Source: Paenibacillus pasadenensis DSM 19293 (GTDB taxonomy: Bacteria; Bacillota; Bacilli; Paenibacillales; Paenibacillaceae). From it: 64,000 nucleotides of DNA. A program made the translations under genes and the position numbers. The stretch lies in contig NZ_KE383848.1 in the NCBI RefSeq assembly GCF_000422485.1, positions 158,118-222,117 of the forward strand. The letters run 5' to 3'. Shown here one piece after another: positions 53,267-60,758 of the stretch. Each line of letters begins with the position of its first letter. Position 1 is the first letter of the stretch. The notes below the pieces were generated by a model, which was given only the letters and a program-made list of their open reading frames with translations, ran no database searches and was not told where the DNA came from.

Positions 53267-54481
53267 ATGGACAAGCAGGCATGGCTGCATGAGCTGCAGC
53301 AGGAGCTGCAGGACAACATCCTCGGCTTCTGGCAAACGCATGCGCTCGACGAGCTTCATGGCGGCTTCATCGGCGAGATGGACAGCTCCGGCAAGGTGAA
53401 TCCCGAGGCGGACAAGTCGCTCGTGCTGAACGCGCGCATCCTGTGGACGTTCGCGGCGGCGCATCGGCGCACGAAAAATCCGCAGCATCTGGCGCTGGCC
53501 GAGCGGGCGCTGGAGCAGCTGCGGACGGTGTTTTACGACGAGCTTCACGGCGGCTTCTACTGGATGGCGACGCCGGACGGACGGCCGAGCGAGGACAAGA
53601 AGCAGGTATACGGCCAGTCGTTCGTGCTGTATGCGCTGGCGGAGTATATGCTGGCGACGGGGAGCACGGCCGAGCTGCCGCTCGCCGAGGAGACGTACCG
53701 GCTGCTGGAGCGCTGGGCGCATGATCCGGTCCACCGGGGCTACATCGAGGCGCTCGCGCGCGACTGGAGCGAGACGGACGACCTCAGCCTGAGCGGCAAG
53801 GACCTGAACGAGCGCAAGTCGATGAATACGCATCTCCATGTGCTGGAAGGCTATACGAACCTTTATCGCGTCTGGCCCTCGGACGGACTGCGGGATCGGC
53901 TGCGCGAGCTGATCGAGCTTCATCTGGAGCGGATCCTCGACGGGGAGACGGGACATTTCAAGCTGTTCTTCGACGACGAGTGGAATTCGGCGACGCGCGA
54001 CGTCAGCTACGGCCACGACATCGAGGGCAGCTGGCTGCTGTGCGAGGCCGCGGAGGCGCTCGGCGATCCGGAGCTGCTGAAGCAGACGGAGCGGGCGGCG
54101 CTGCAGATGGCCGAGGCGACGCTGCTTGAAGGCGTCGACGAGGACGGCGGCGTGTTCAACGAGCTGCATGAGGACGGGCGGCTCGACGACAGCAAGGACT
54201 GGTGGCCGCAGGCGGAGGCGATGGTTGGCTTCCTGAACGCCTTCCAGCTGAGCGGCGAGGAGCGTTATGTGCAGGCGGCCGAGCGCAGCTGGAGCTTCAT
54301 CCGGCAGCATGTGCGGGACGAGGACGGCGGCGAATGGCATTGGCAGGTATCCCGCGACGGCCGGCCGGATCGGACCCAGGTCAAGATCGGCGCCTGGAAA
54401 TGTCCGTACCATAACGGACGCGCCTGCCTGGAGGCGCTGCATCGTCTGGAATCGCTAACAAAGGAAGATGCGTTAGCATAA
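53267..54481 (+). CDS. Cellobiose 2-epimerase-like AGE family enzyme
   Basis: 404 residues of the N-acylglucosamine 2-epimerase/cellobiose 2-epimerase (alpha/alpha)6 barrel family. HGGFIGEMDSSGKVN, KSLVLNARILWTF, LHGGFYWMATPDGRP, VYGQSFVLYALAEY, MNTHLHVLEGYTNLYRVW, DVSYGHDIEGSWLLCEAA and WWPQAEAMVGFLNAF carry the catalytic His residues of cellobiose 2-epimerase. Beside a GH113 mannanase it most likely converts mannobiose to mannosyl-glucose for a phosphorylase; no GH130 gene is in the window. AGGAGGG precedes the ATG. Its last codons contain a candidate operator for the next gene. Confidence 0.9.
   Translation: MDKQAWLHELQQELQDNILGFWQTHALDELHGGFIGEMDSSGKVNPEADKSLVLNARILWTFAAAHRRTKNPQHLALAERALEQLRTVFYDELHGGFYWMATPDGRPSEDKKQVYGQSFVLYALAEYMLATGSTAELPLAEETYRLLERWAHDPVHRGYIEALARDWSETDDLSLSGKDLNERKSMNTHLHVLEGYTNLYRVWPSDGLRDRLRELIELHLERILDGETGHFKLFFDDEWNSATRDVSYGHDIEGSWLLCEAAEALGDPELLKQTERAALQMAEATLLEGVDEDGGVFNELHEDGRLDDSKDWWPQAEAMVGFLNAFQLSGEERYVQAAERSWSFIRQHVRDEDGGEWHWQVSRDGRPDRTQVKIGAWKCPYHNGRACLEALHRLESLTKEDALA
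54454..54477 (+). promoter_or_regulatory. Candidate operator before the binding-protein gene
   Basis: GCTAACAAA (54454-54462) and GTTAGC (54472-54477) within the end of the epimerase gene, the same half-sites as upstream of the regulator and the permease genes. TACAAT (54534-54539) further on is a plausible -10, so the binding-protein gene may have its own regulated promoter, which would explain its position last. Confidence 0.55.
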
Positions 54482-54605
54482 TCGGAAACAAGAAATGACA
54501 ATGGAGTTCATTTTTCGGCCTGGAGCCAGGCGGTACAATGGACTTGTAAGCGATAACAACATAGCGAACCGATAACCAATCCTTACGACTCAGGGGGAAA
54601 ACGAG

Positions 54606-55928
54606 ATGAAAAAACCGCTTCTGGTTACGATGACGGCAGTCCTGTCCCTGTCCATGCTGGCCGCTTGCGGCAGCAACAACAACGAGGGCAATGCGAATAC
54701 GGCGGGCAATACGTCCGGCAGCGCGAATACGGCCGCGAACGAAGGCGGCTCCGGCGGCGAGGCGAAGCTGAGCGGCACAATCAAGATGCTGACGCACCGC
54801 ACGGACTACATCAACGACGGCACGATGGAGCGCTACCTGAAGAAATTCCAGGAGAAGTATCCGGACGCGAAGGTCGAGTTCGAAGGACTGACCAACTACG
54901 CGACCGACATCAAGACGCGCCTGACGACGGGCGAGACGGGCGACGTGCTCATGATTCCGAGCGGCATGCCGGCCTCCGACCTGCCGAAGTACTTCGAGCC
55001 GCTGCCGGACAGCATGTTCGACGACGTCTACTTCGCCGACAACTCGGCGTTCGAGGGCAAGCGCTACGGCATCACGACCGGCGTCAACACGCAGGGCATC
55101 GTCTACAACAAAAAGGCGTTCGAAAAAGCCGGCATCGCCAAGGCGCCGACGACGCTTGACGAGCTGTATGACGCCGCCAAGAAGCTGAAGGAAGCCGGCA
55201 TCATCCCGCTGTACATGAACTTCGGCGCGCAGTGGCCGATGGGCTCGTGGGGCGACGGCTCGGCGTTCTACGTGGCCGGCGACGCCGACCTGACGACCAA
55301 GATGGCCGCCGATCCGGCGCCGTTCCAGGAGGGCAACGCCTGGGGCATCCTGGCCAAGATCGGCCGCGACTTCATCAAGAACGGCTGGGTCGAGAAGGAT
55401 CTGTACACGAACAACTGGGAAATGTCCAAAGGCGAGATCGCTTCCGGCAAGGCGGCGATGTACTTCCTCGGCAACTGGGTCATCCCGCAGGTCATCGGCG
55501 CCGGCGCGGCGTCCGAGGACATCGGCTTCGTGCCGTTCCCGTATGACAACAGCGGCAAGCTGAACGCTCCGCTCGGCGGCGACTACATGATGGGCGTGAG
55601 CGCGAACAGCAAGAACAAGGAGCTGGCGATCGCCTGGACGGACTTCTTCGTCAAGGAATCCGGCTACGTGGCCGACTCCGGCTTCATGCCGATCCTCAAG
55701 TCGGAGAAGGCGGAATCGCCGCAGCTGGCCGAGTTCCAAGCCGCGAACCCGACCTTCATCGAAGGGCTGCCGAACAATGACAAGTTCGCTGAGATCGCCA
55801 ACAAGGCGCAGATCGGCATCGGCACGGGCAACTACATCCAAGATCTGCTCCTGTCCAAGGACCTGAAGGCTGGCCTGGATGAGCTGAACAAGAAATGGGC
55901 GAAAGCGAAGACGGATCTCGGGTATTAA
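54606..55928 (+). CDS. Carbohydrate ABC transporter substrate-binding lipoprotein
   Basis: 440 residues, CUT1-type binding protein. Signal peptide with lipobox SMLAAC (lipidated C21), then a Gly/Asn/Ala/Thr-rich flexible tether (22-52) and the two-lobed binding fold (GTIKMLTHRTDYINDGTMER, TTGETGDVLMIPSG, NTQGIVYNKKAFEKAGI, IASGKAAMYFLGNW). Anchored outside the membrane, it hands sugar to the two permeases and may contact the YesM sensor. AGGGGG lies 11 bases upstream of the ATG. A 124-base gap with TACAAT and GATAAC repeats separates it from the epimerase gene. Confidence 0.95.
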   Translation: MKKPLLVTMTAVLSLSMLAACGSNNNEGNANTAGNTSGSANTAANEGGSGGEAKLSGTIKMLTHRTDYINDGTMERYLKKFQEKYPDAKVEFEGLTNYATDIKTRLTTGETGDVLMIPSGMPASDLPKYFEPLPDSMFDDVYFADNSAFEGKRYGITTGVNTQGIVYNKKAFEKAGIAKAPTTLDELYDAAKKLKEAGIIPLYMNFGAQWPMGSWGDGSAFYVAGDADLTTKMAADPAPFQEGNAWGILAKIGRDFIKNGWVEKDLYTNNWEMSKGEIASGKAAMYFLGNWVIPQVIGAGAASEDIGFVPFPYDNSGKLNAPLGGDYMMGVSANSKNKELAIAWTDFFVKESGYVADSGFMPILKSEKAESPQLAEFQAANPTFIEGLPNNDKFAEIANKAQIGIGTGNYIQDLLLSKDLKAGLDELNKKWAKAKTDLGY

Positions 55929-55957
55929 GAGCTCCGAAAGAACGGAACCAAAAAGCA

Positions 55958-55987
55958 AGCAGCGGACCGCGCGGTCCGCTGCTTTTT
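55958..55987 (+). terminator. Intrinsic terminator of the mannan operon
   Basis: A perfect 26-base palindrome, AGCAGCGGACCGC (55958-55970) with its complement (55971-55983), followed by TTTTC. Confidence 0.88.
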
Positions 55988-56133
55988 CGTTCGAATTGAT
56001 CCGCTTGCGTCCGCTGCGAAGACGACGCTTTGTCGTTCGCATCGTCAGTTCTGCCCACGGCTAAATCGCAGCAGGATGCTTGATCGAGCAGCAGGGGGGT
56101 TTACAAAGTTGTATACGGTTGAAAGAAGTTGTG

Positions 56134-56271
56134 TATAATAAAGGTAACTTAAACGAAGAGAGAGCGCGCCAACGCTCTCTCCGTGCACAAACTTGGATGG
56201 AAATCCTCCAGTAACTGCCTTGCCAGAGAATAACCCGTTAACCAGGCGCTAACTTGGACGGGTTATTTTCG
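56134..56271 (+). ncRNA. Putative antisense antitoxin RNA converging on a small toxin gene
   Basis: TATAAT (56134-56139; TTGTAT 19 bases upstream as a poor -35) would start an RNA near 56146. It has a 5' hairpin GAGAGAGCG-CGCCAA-CGCTCTCTC (56158-56181), a middle containing ATCCTCCAG, and a terminator AATAACCCGT (56229-56238)/ACGGGTTATT (56258-56267) followed by TTCGTTTT. It contains no credible ORF. Its 3' part is complementary to the end of the minus-strand toxin gene and that mRNA's tail, and its CCUCC could pair with the toxin ribosome site GGAGG. This is the layout of type I toxin-antitoxin RNAs such as RatA. Boundaries are estimates. Confidence 0.55.
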
Positions 56272-56337
56272 TTTTAAGTAGGTGAGCAGAGCGAGGAGAA
56301 ACATCCCCAGCATGGTCACTTCCTGAAGCGAAAACAT
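56263..56337 (-). CDS. Small hydrophobic peptide, putative type I (holin-like) toxin
   Basis: 24 residues, MFSLQEVTMLGMFLLALL followed by TYLKRK: a single membrane helix with a basic end, matching the pattern of short holin-like toxins (Hol_Tox type; compare the LMI-FG-F-IALLT core of relatives). GGGAGG lies eight bases before the ATG at 56337; ATG 56343 is too close to it. In the leader, CCTCC-AGTCG-GGAGG (56346-56360) forms a hairpin that would hide the ribosome site. TTTTCA-N17-TATATT (56443-56471, minus) is a plausible promoter giving an mRNA of about 215 bases that ends at the terminator shared with the convergent RNA. Confidence 0.62.
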   Translation of the reverse strand: MFSLQEVTMLGMFLLALLTYLKRK

Positions 56338-56415
56338 AGGCATCACCTCCCGACTGGAGGCTACCTTTTCCGTCCAAGCGTTGTGCTTCCAGCCAGATGA
56401 CTGATGCCGCCGAAT

Positions 56416-56471
56416 TTGTTTGATTCCGCCCTCCGGTGGTAAAATATAGAGGCGATAAACGGCAGTGAAAA
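56416..56471. promoter_or_regulatory. Overlapping divergent promoters of the toxin and the aldo/keto reductase
   Basis: Minus strand: TTTTCA (56466-56471), 17 bases, TATATT (56443-56448) for the toxin. Plus strand: TTGTTT (56416-56421), 18 bases, TAAAAT (56440-56445) for the reductase. The two -10 elements overlap, so the promoters should exclude each other. Confidence 0.5.
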
Positions 56472-56496
56472 CAAAGCGCAAGGAGGCGTTCTCATC

Positions 56497-57333
56497 GTGA
56501 CGGTACGACTTCAAGGGCTTGGCGATACGGTCGAGCTGCACAACGGCGTGCGGATGCCGAGGCTCGGCCTCGGCGTCTGGAAGGTGACGGAGGAGGGCCA
56601 GGTCGAGCAGGCGATCCGGGACGCGGTCAAGGCCGGCTACCGCAGCATCGATACGGCCAAGGCTTACGGCAACGAGGAAGGCGTCGGACGGGCGATCCGC
56701 GAGTGCGGGGTGCCGCGCGAGGAGCTGTTCATCACGACGAAGGTGTGGAACAGCGATCAAGGCTACGAGAGCACGCTGCAGGCGTTCCAGGACAGCCTGG
56801 ACAAGCTGGGCCTCGACACGCTCGACCTATACCTGATCCACTGGCCGGTCAAGGGCAAGTACAAGGACACCTGGCGCGCGCTGGAGCAGCTGTACAAGGA
56901 CGGCAAGGTGCGCGCGATCGGCGTCTGCAACTTCCACGTCCATCATCTCGAGGATCTGCTCCAGGACGCCGAGATCAAGCCGATGGTCAATCAGGTCGAG
57001 TACCATCCGCTGCTGACCCAGGTCGAGCTGCGCCAGTACTGCCAGGACCAGGGCATCGTGCTGGAGGCGTGGAGCCCGCTCATGCAGGGCAATCTCGACG
57101 TGCCGCAGATCCAGGAGCTGGCCGCCAAGCACGGCAAGACGCCGGCGCAGATCGTGCTGCGCTGGGATCTGCAGAACGGCGTCGTCACCATTCCGAAGTC
57201 GACGCATGAGAAGCGCATCCGCGAAAACGCCGATGTGTTCGACTTCGAGCTGTCCCACGAGGACATGGCGCTGCTCGACGGGCTCGATCAGGGCAAGCGC
57301 TTCGGCCCGGACCCGGACAACTTCAATTTCTAG
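56497..57333 (+). CDS. Aldo/keto reductase
   Basis: 278-residue NADPH-dependent reductase of the AKR5-type (YvgN/2,5-diketo-D-gluconate reductase-like). The tetrad is complete: D52 and Y57 in SIDTAKAYGNE, K82 in ITTKVW and H115 in LYLIHWPVKG. The coenzyme loop is VVTIPKSTHEKRIRENADVF. Start is GTG at 56497 with AAGGAGG ten bases upstream. Likely role is detoxification of methylglyoxal and other aldehydes, as for close Bacillus relatives; the substrate is not readable here. Confidence 0.94.
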   Translation: MTVRLQGLGDTVELHNGVRMPRLGLGVWKVTEEGQVEQAIRDAVKAGYRSIDTAKAYGNEEGVGRAIRECGVPREELFITTKVWNSDQGYESTLQAFQDSLDKLGLDTLDLYLIHWPVKGKYKDTWRALEQLYKDGKVRAIGVCNFHVHHLEDLLQDAEIKPMVNQVEYHPLLTQVELRQYCQDQGIVLEAWSPLMQGNLDVPQIQELAAKHGKTPAQIVLRWDLQNGVVTIPKSTHEKRIRENADVFDFELSHEDMALLDGLDQGKRFGPDPDNFNF

Positions 57334-57417
57334 AACGGCCGATGAGCAGCGAGCCGGGGCGGGATCGAGGAGTAGCCGCGGCCCCCGGCGAGCATGCTAA
57401 CGGAAAGGGAGGGCCTA

Positions 57418-57452
57418 TTGACAGCCTCAACTGTAACTGGTATTATTACAGT
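57418..57452 (+). promoter_or_regulatory. Rrf2-gene promoter with palindromic operator over the -10
   Basis: TTGACA (57418-57423), 17 bases, TATTAT (57441-57446), a near-consensus promoter. ACTGTAA (57430-57436) and TTACAGT (57446-57452) form a perfect 7-bp inverted repeat over a 9-base spacer that brackets the -10. This is a classic repressor site, most likely bound by the Rrf2 protein encoded next. Confidence 0.85.
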
Positions 57453-57475
57453 ACGAAACGGGGTGGCCGTCTCGC

Positions 57476-57901
57476 ATGAACAGTGAATTCACGATTGCCG
57501 TCCACAGCCTCGTCTATCTGGCTTACGTCCCGGAGCGCAGCGCCTCGAGCGAGGCGATCGCCGAGAACGTCTGCACCAATCCGGCGAGGGTCCGCAAGGT
57601 GATGGGCTACCTGAAGCGCTGCGGCTACGTGGCGACGAGGGAGGGCTCCGGCGGAGGCTACCGCTTGACGGCGGAGCCGTCGCAAGTGACGCTCAACGAC
57701 ATTTACCAGGCGATCGCGCGCGGCTCGCTCATGCCGAACTGGTGCTCGGGCGATCCCGATTGCGAATGCCTCGTCGGCTCCAACATGCAGGAGGTCATGA
57801 ACGGCATCTTCTGCGGAGCGGAGCAGCGGCTGGAGAGTTACTTCCAGGGGCTGACGATCGCCGGGGTGCTGGAGCGGATCCATCGCTGCGAAACCTGCTG
57901 A
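57476..57901 (+). CDS. Rrf2 family transcriptional regulator
   Basis: 141 residues: winged helix (FTIAVHSLVYLAYVPERSAS, NPARVRKVMGYLKRCGYV, GSGGGYRLTAEPSQVTL) followed by the Rrf2 dimerisation helix and a cysteine-rich segment (PNWCSGDPDCECLVG, IFCGAEQ, HRCETC at the end). The Cys spacing differs from the IscR/NsrR cluster ligands but could support thiol-based or metal sensing, as in YwnA/HypR-type regulators. GGGGTGG precedes the ATG. Thioredoxin follows 67 bases later without an obvious terminator, so redox control of trxA is plausible. Confidence 0.9.
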   Translation: MNSEFTIAVHSLVYLAYVPERSASSEAIAENVCTNPARVRKVMGYLKRCGYVATREGSGGGYRLTAEPSQVTLNDIYQAIARGSLMPNWCSGDPDCECLVGSNMQEVMNGIFCGAEQRLESYFQGLTIAGVLERIHRCETC

Positions 57902-57968
57902 GGCTTGGTGAAAGCTGCTGTGGGCGGAGAACCGACTTTATTTTTTCAAATCGAAAGGATGATCGAAC

Positions 57969-58280
57969 ATGGCAGTAGCCCTGACGAAAGAAACCTTCAA
58001 CGAGAGCGTACAGAACGGCGTCGCGCTGGTCGACTTCTGGGCCCCTTGGTGCGGACCTTGCAAAATGCAGCTTCCGATCGTGGAGGAGCTGAGCACGGAG
58101 CTGGAAGGAAAGGCGACGATCGCCAAAATCAACGTCGACGAGCAGCCTGAGCTCGCTTCCCAGTTCGGCGTCATGAGCATCCCGACGCTGATCCTGTTCA
58201 AGGACGGCCAGCCGGTCGACAAGATGGTCGGCGTGCAGAGCAAGGACGCCCTGAAAAACAAGATCCAAGGCCAGCTGTAA
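57969..58280 (+). CDS. trxA: Thioredoxin
   Basis: 103 residues with the redox pair C28/C31 in FWAPWCGPCKM and the cis-Pro loop SIPTLILFK; KINVDEQPELASQFGV is typical. General cytoplasmic disulfide reductant, also the usual donor for GPx-type thiol peroxidases such as the one at 13.8 kb. AAAGGA lies eight to nine bases before the ATG. Probably cotranscribed with the Rrf2 gene. Confidence 0.97.
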   Translation: MAVALTKETFNESVQNGVALVDFWAPWCGPCKMQLPIVEELSTELEGKATIAKINVDEQPELASQFGVMSIPTLILFKDGQPVDKMVGVQSKDALKNKIQGQL

Positions 58281-58364
58281 GCATAGCCTGATCGGGCGGA
58301 TGCATGCCGCTGTGCGACGGCTCCAGCCGAGCTCGGCGGACGGAAGCTCCGCCTGCGATACATC

Positions 58365-58406
58365 AAGCCCCCGCGGCACGCCTTGAGGCGACCGCGGGGG
58401 CTTTTT
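58365..58406 (+). terminator. Intrinsic terminator of trxA
   Basis: AAGCCCCCGCGG (58365-58376) pairs with CCGCGGGGGCTT (58392-58403) around a loop that itself holds GCCT-TG-AGGC; TTTTT follows. Confidence 0.92.
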
Positions 58407-58446
58407 CGGCTTTTGTCCTAACCCGAGGGCGATTCGTGCGCCGCGA

Positions 58447-58980
58447 TCAAGGCGCAGGGCCTGACGCTGCGGCGGCCTCCGAGCGGGATTTGCCGGGGCG
58501 CAGCGCGGCGAGCCTTGGAAGGACGAGCGCGTCGAGTCCGAAGCGCCCGGCGTTGCGTCCGCCCGTGACGAGCAGGAAGCCGATCAGGATCAGCCATGGG
58601 TTGAGGCTGAGCGCGCCGGCGAACAGGAACGAGAAGTTCATGACGAGGCCGAAAAACGCCCCCGCCGTCGTGAACAGGCCGAGCAGCAGCGACAGGCCGA
58701 CGAGCAGCTCCCCCCAGCTGACGAGCAGGCTGAACAGCCCGAGCTGCGGCGATACGAAGTGTTCCAGGAACGAGACATAGGTCGGATAAAGCACCTCGTT
58801 CGTGCCGCTGCGCAGGACGGGATTGGCGATCGCATGCTGCACGAAGCCGCCGGCGCTGAACGCTTCGTCCCCGGTCAGCTTGCCCCAGCCGGAGCGCGTC
58901 CAGTTCCATCCTGCGTACAAGCGAAGCAGCAGCAGCGCGGCTGCTGCCGCCAGGTTGGTTCTCCACCATCGAAATGCCAT
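58447..58980 (-). CDS. DoxX family membrane protein
   Basis: 177 residues, four membrane spans. RLYAGWNWTRSGWGKLTG, FLEHFVSPQ, GELLVGLSLLLGLFTTAGAF and LNPWLILIGFLLVTGGRNAG follow the DoxX/YqjF pattern; FVSFLEH-type acidic/His residues are conserved. Some DoxX proteins partner with thiol or sulfur oxidoreductases, and trxA is convergent here, but no defined role can be given. ATG at 58980 with AAAGGGG upstream. Confidence 0.88.
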   Translation of the reverse strand: MAFRWWRTNLAAAAALLLLRLYAGWNWTRSGWGKLTGDEAFSAGGFVQHAIANPVLRSGTNEVLYPTYVSFLEHFVSPQLGLFSLLVSWGELLVGLSLLLGLFTTAGAFFGLVMNFSFLFAGALSLNPWLILIGFLLVTGGRNAGRFGLDALVLPRLAALRPGKSRSEAAAASGPAP

Positions 58981-59210
58981 GAATAGTCCCCTTTCATGAT
59001 GCGGCTGGCGAGCCGCGTCCATTTCGGCCTTTGAAGGCCGTCACTTCCGAATCCTCACCTCCATGGGCTTCATCGTATCATCGAGGCGCATGGGGAAAGG
59101 ACGGGGAAAAAGCTCGGATTTCGGGTGCAATTTTATTCATATCGAAGAAGATGAGTGCGAGAAATGTCGAAATTGACTTCATGTATCGCGATATTCGGTC
59201 GCGCATGCAC

Positions 59211-59239
59211 AAAAAGGCCCGCCGGAAGGGGCGGGCCTT
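59211..59239 (-). terminator. Intrinsic terminator of the amidohydrolase gene
   Basis: AAGGCCCGCC (59214-59223), loop GGAAGG, GGCGGGCCTT (59230-59239). On the minus strand the stem runs into TTTTT (59211-59215). 58981-59210 otherwise shows only the short leader of the DoxX gene. Confidence 0.9.
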
Positions 59240-59261
59240 GTCGTTCCGTTACTCGGTTCCG

Positions 59262-60605
59262 CTAAGCCTGGATCGGACTGCGCTTCAGCAGCCGCTTGAT
59301 CGCGCGGTCGGCCTCATGCAGGGTGACGTCCTTATCGACGGTGAGCATGACGCCGCGATCCATGACGATGCGGCCGTCGACGATCGTCGTCTCTACGTCG
59401 GCCCGGGTCGCCGAGTAGACGATGCGCGAGATCGGATCGACGTCGAACGAAGGAAACGTATGGAACTGGTTCAGGTTGAGGATCGCCAGATCGGCCTTTT
59501 TGCCGACCTCGAGGCTGCCGATCTCGTCCGCCATGCCGACGGCGCGCGCGCCGCCGATCGTCGCCATGCGGAACACGCTGCGCGCGTCCATCGCCGTCGG
59601 GCCGTGGCGCGGCTTGTGGATGAGGGCGGCGAGGCGCATCTCGTTGAACATGTCGAGGTTGTTGTTGCACGGAGCGCCGTCGGCGCCGAGGCTGACGCTG
59701 ATGCTCGTGTCGATCATCTCCGGCACGTCCGCGAAGCCGGAGGCGAGCTTCATGTTGGAGCCCGGACAGTGGCTCACATGCACGCCGCGCTCGCGGATGA
59801 TGCGCTTCTCGTTGTCGTCGAGCCAGATGCAGTGCGCCAGGATGAGGCGGTCCGTCGCGAGTCCGATGTGGTCGAGATAGGCGATGTTGCGCATGCCGGT
59901 CATCTGCTCGACGAGCTCGATCTCGCCCTGGTTCTCCGAGGCGTGCGTATGCACGTTGACCTGATACTGGTCCGACAGGCGGGCGACCTCGCGCAGCAGC
60001 TCGTCGGTGCAGCTGATGACGAAGCGCGGCGAAAAGGCGTAGCGGATGCGGCCGTTGTCGTGGCCATGCCATTTTTCGAGCAGGTCGACGCTCTCCTGCA
60101 GCGACGCTTCCGTCTCCTCCTGCAGCGGCAGCGGGATGTCGGCGCCCTTGCGGTCCATCATCACCTTGCCGGAGAGGGCGCGGATGCCGCTCTTCGCGAT
60201 CGCCTGGAACGCCGAGTCCGTATGATGGACCGTCTCCATGTCGACGATCGTCGTCGTGCCGCTCTGCAGCAGCTCGCCGAGCCCCAGCATCGCCGAATAG
60301 TAGATGGATTCCTCGTCATGCGCCGCCTCGAGCGGCCAGATGCGCTTGCGCAGCCAGTCGAGCAGCTCGAGGTCGTCGCCTTTGCCGCGGAACAGCGTCT
60401 GGCACAGATGGATGTGCGTCTGGATGAAGCCGGGGATGACGACGCGGCCGCTCGCGTCGATGACGCGGTCCGCCTGGGACGGATCGAGGCTCGGACCGAT
60501 CGCCGCGATGCGGTCGCCCTGGATGAGCAGGTCGCCGTGCATAATCTCCTCGGTGCGGTTCATCGTCACGATCTGAGCGTTCTGAATTAGGATCGTTGGG
60601 GACAT
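59262..60605 (-). CDS. Amidohydrolase, deaminase of the SsnA/MtaD/guanine-deaminase type
   Basis: 447 residues, metal-dependent TIM-barrel deaminase. Metal ligands H64-x-H66 (TPGFIQTHIHLCQ region), HTHASE, the His of LILAHCIWLD and the Asp of SLGADGAPCNNN; the closing segment IGSLEVGKKADLAILN is typical. The family deaminates purines and adenosine-like compounds (5'-deoxyadenosine, S-adenosylhomocysteine, guanine, 8-oxoguanine). A guanine-type riboswitch in its leader argues for a purine-base substrate such as guanine. ATG at 60605 with AAGGAG 11 bases upstream; GTG 60617 overlaps that site. Confidence 0.9.
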   Translation of the reverse strand: MSPTILIQNAQIVTMNRTEEIMHGDLLIQGDRIAAIGPSLDPSQADRVIDASGRVVIPGFIQTHIHLCQTLFRGKGDDLELLDWLRKRIWPLEAAHDEESIYYSAMLGLGELLQSGTTTIVDMETVHHTDSAFQAIAKSGIRALSGKVMMDRKGADIPLPLQEETEASLQESVDLLEKWHGHDNGRIRYAFSPRFVISCTDELLREVARLSDQYQVNVHTHASENQGEIELVEQMTGMRNIAYLDHIGLATDRLILAHCIWLDDNEKRIIRERGVHVSHCPGSNMKLASGFADVPEMIDTSISVSLGADGAPCNNNLDMFNEMRLAALIHKPRHGPTAMDARSVFRMATIGGARAVGMADEIGSLEVGKKADLAILNLNQFHTFPSFDVDPISRIVYSATRADVETTIVDGRIVMDRGVMLTVDKDVTLHEADRAIKRLLKRSPIQA

Positions 60606-60626
60606 AGCAGCTACCACTCCTTGGTC

Positions 60627-60728
60627 AAAAAAAATAGCCGCGAAAAATACGCCGAGGGCCTATTTTTCGTAGCTAGAAATTTACGGTTTCCGGTAGAGAC
60701 CCTGAGCCCCATTGCTCAGGATATACGA
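60627..60728 (-). promoter_or_regulatory. Purine riboswitch (guanine class) with terminator/antiterminator
   Basis: Minus strand: P1 arms UCGUA (60724-60728) and UACGA (60667-60671); P2 CCUGAG/CUCAGG; the invariant J2/3 GUCUCUACC and L3 AACCGUAAAU; and C before UACGA at the specificity position (C74 class, guanine rather than adenine). Downstream, CGAAAAAUA (60661-60669) can pair perfectly with UAUUUUUCG (60641-60649), an antiterminator that takes the P1 3' arm. The alternative AAAAAUAGGCC/GGCUAUUUUU (60627-60667) is a terminator with a long U-run. Ligand binding should therefore switch the gene off. Confidence 0.9.
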
Positions 60729-60758
60729 AAGGATGCGCATTTATGCGGTTGTGGAACC

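Noticed and set aside
56263-56760. 165-codon minus-strand frame ending with the toxin peptide
   Set aside because: It runs through the reductase start region and both promoters; only the last 24-26 codons have a ribosome site and a recognisable pattern.
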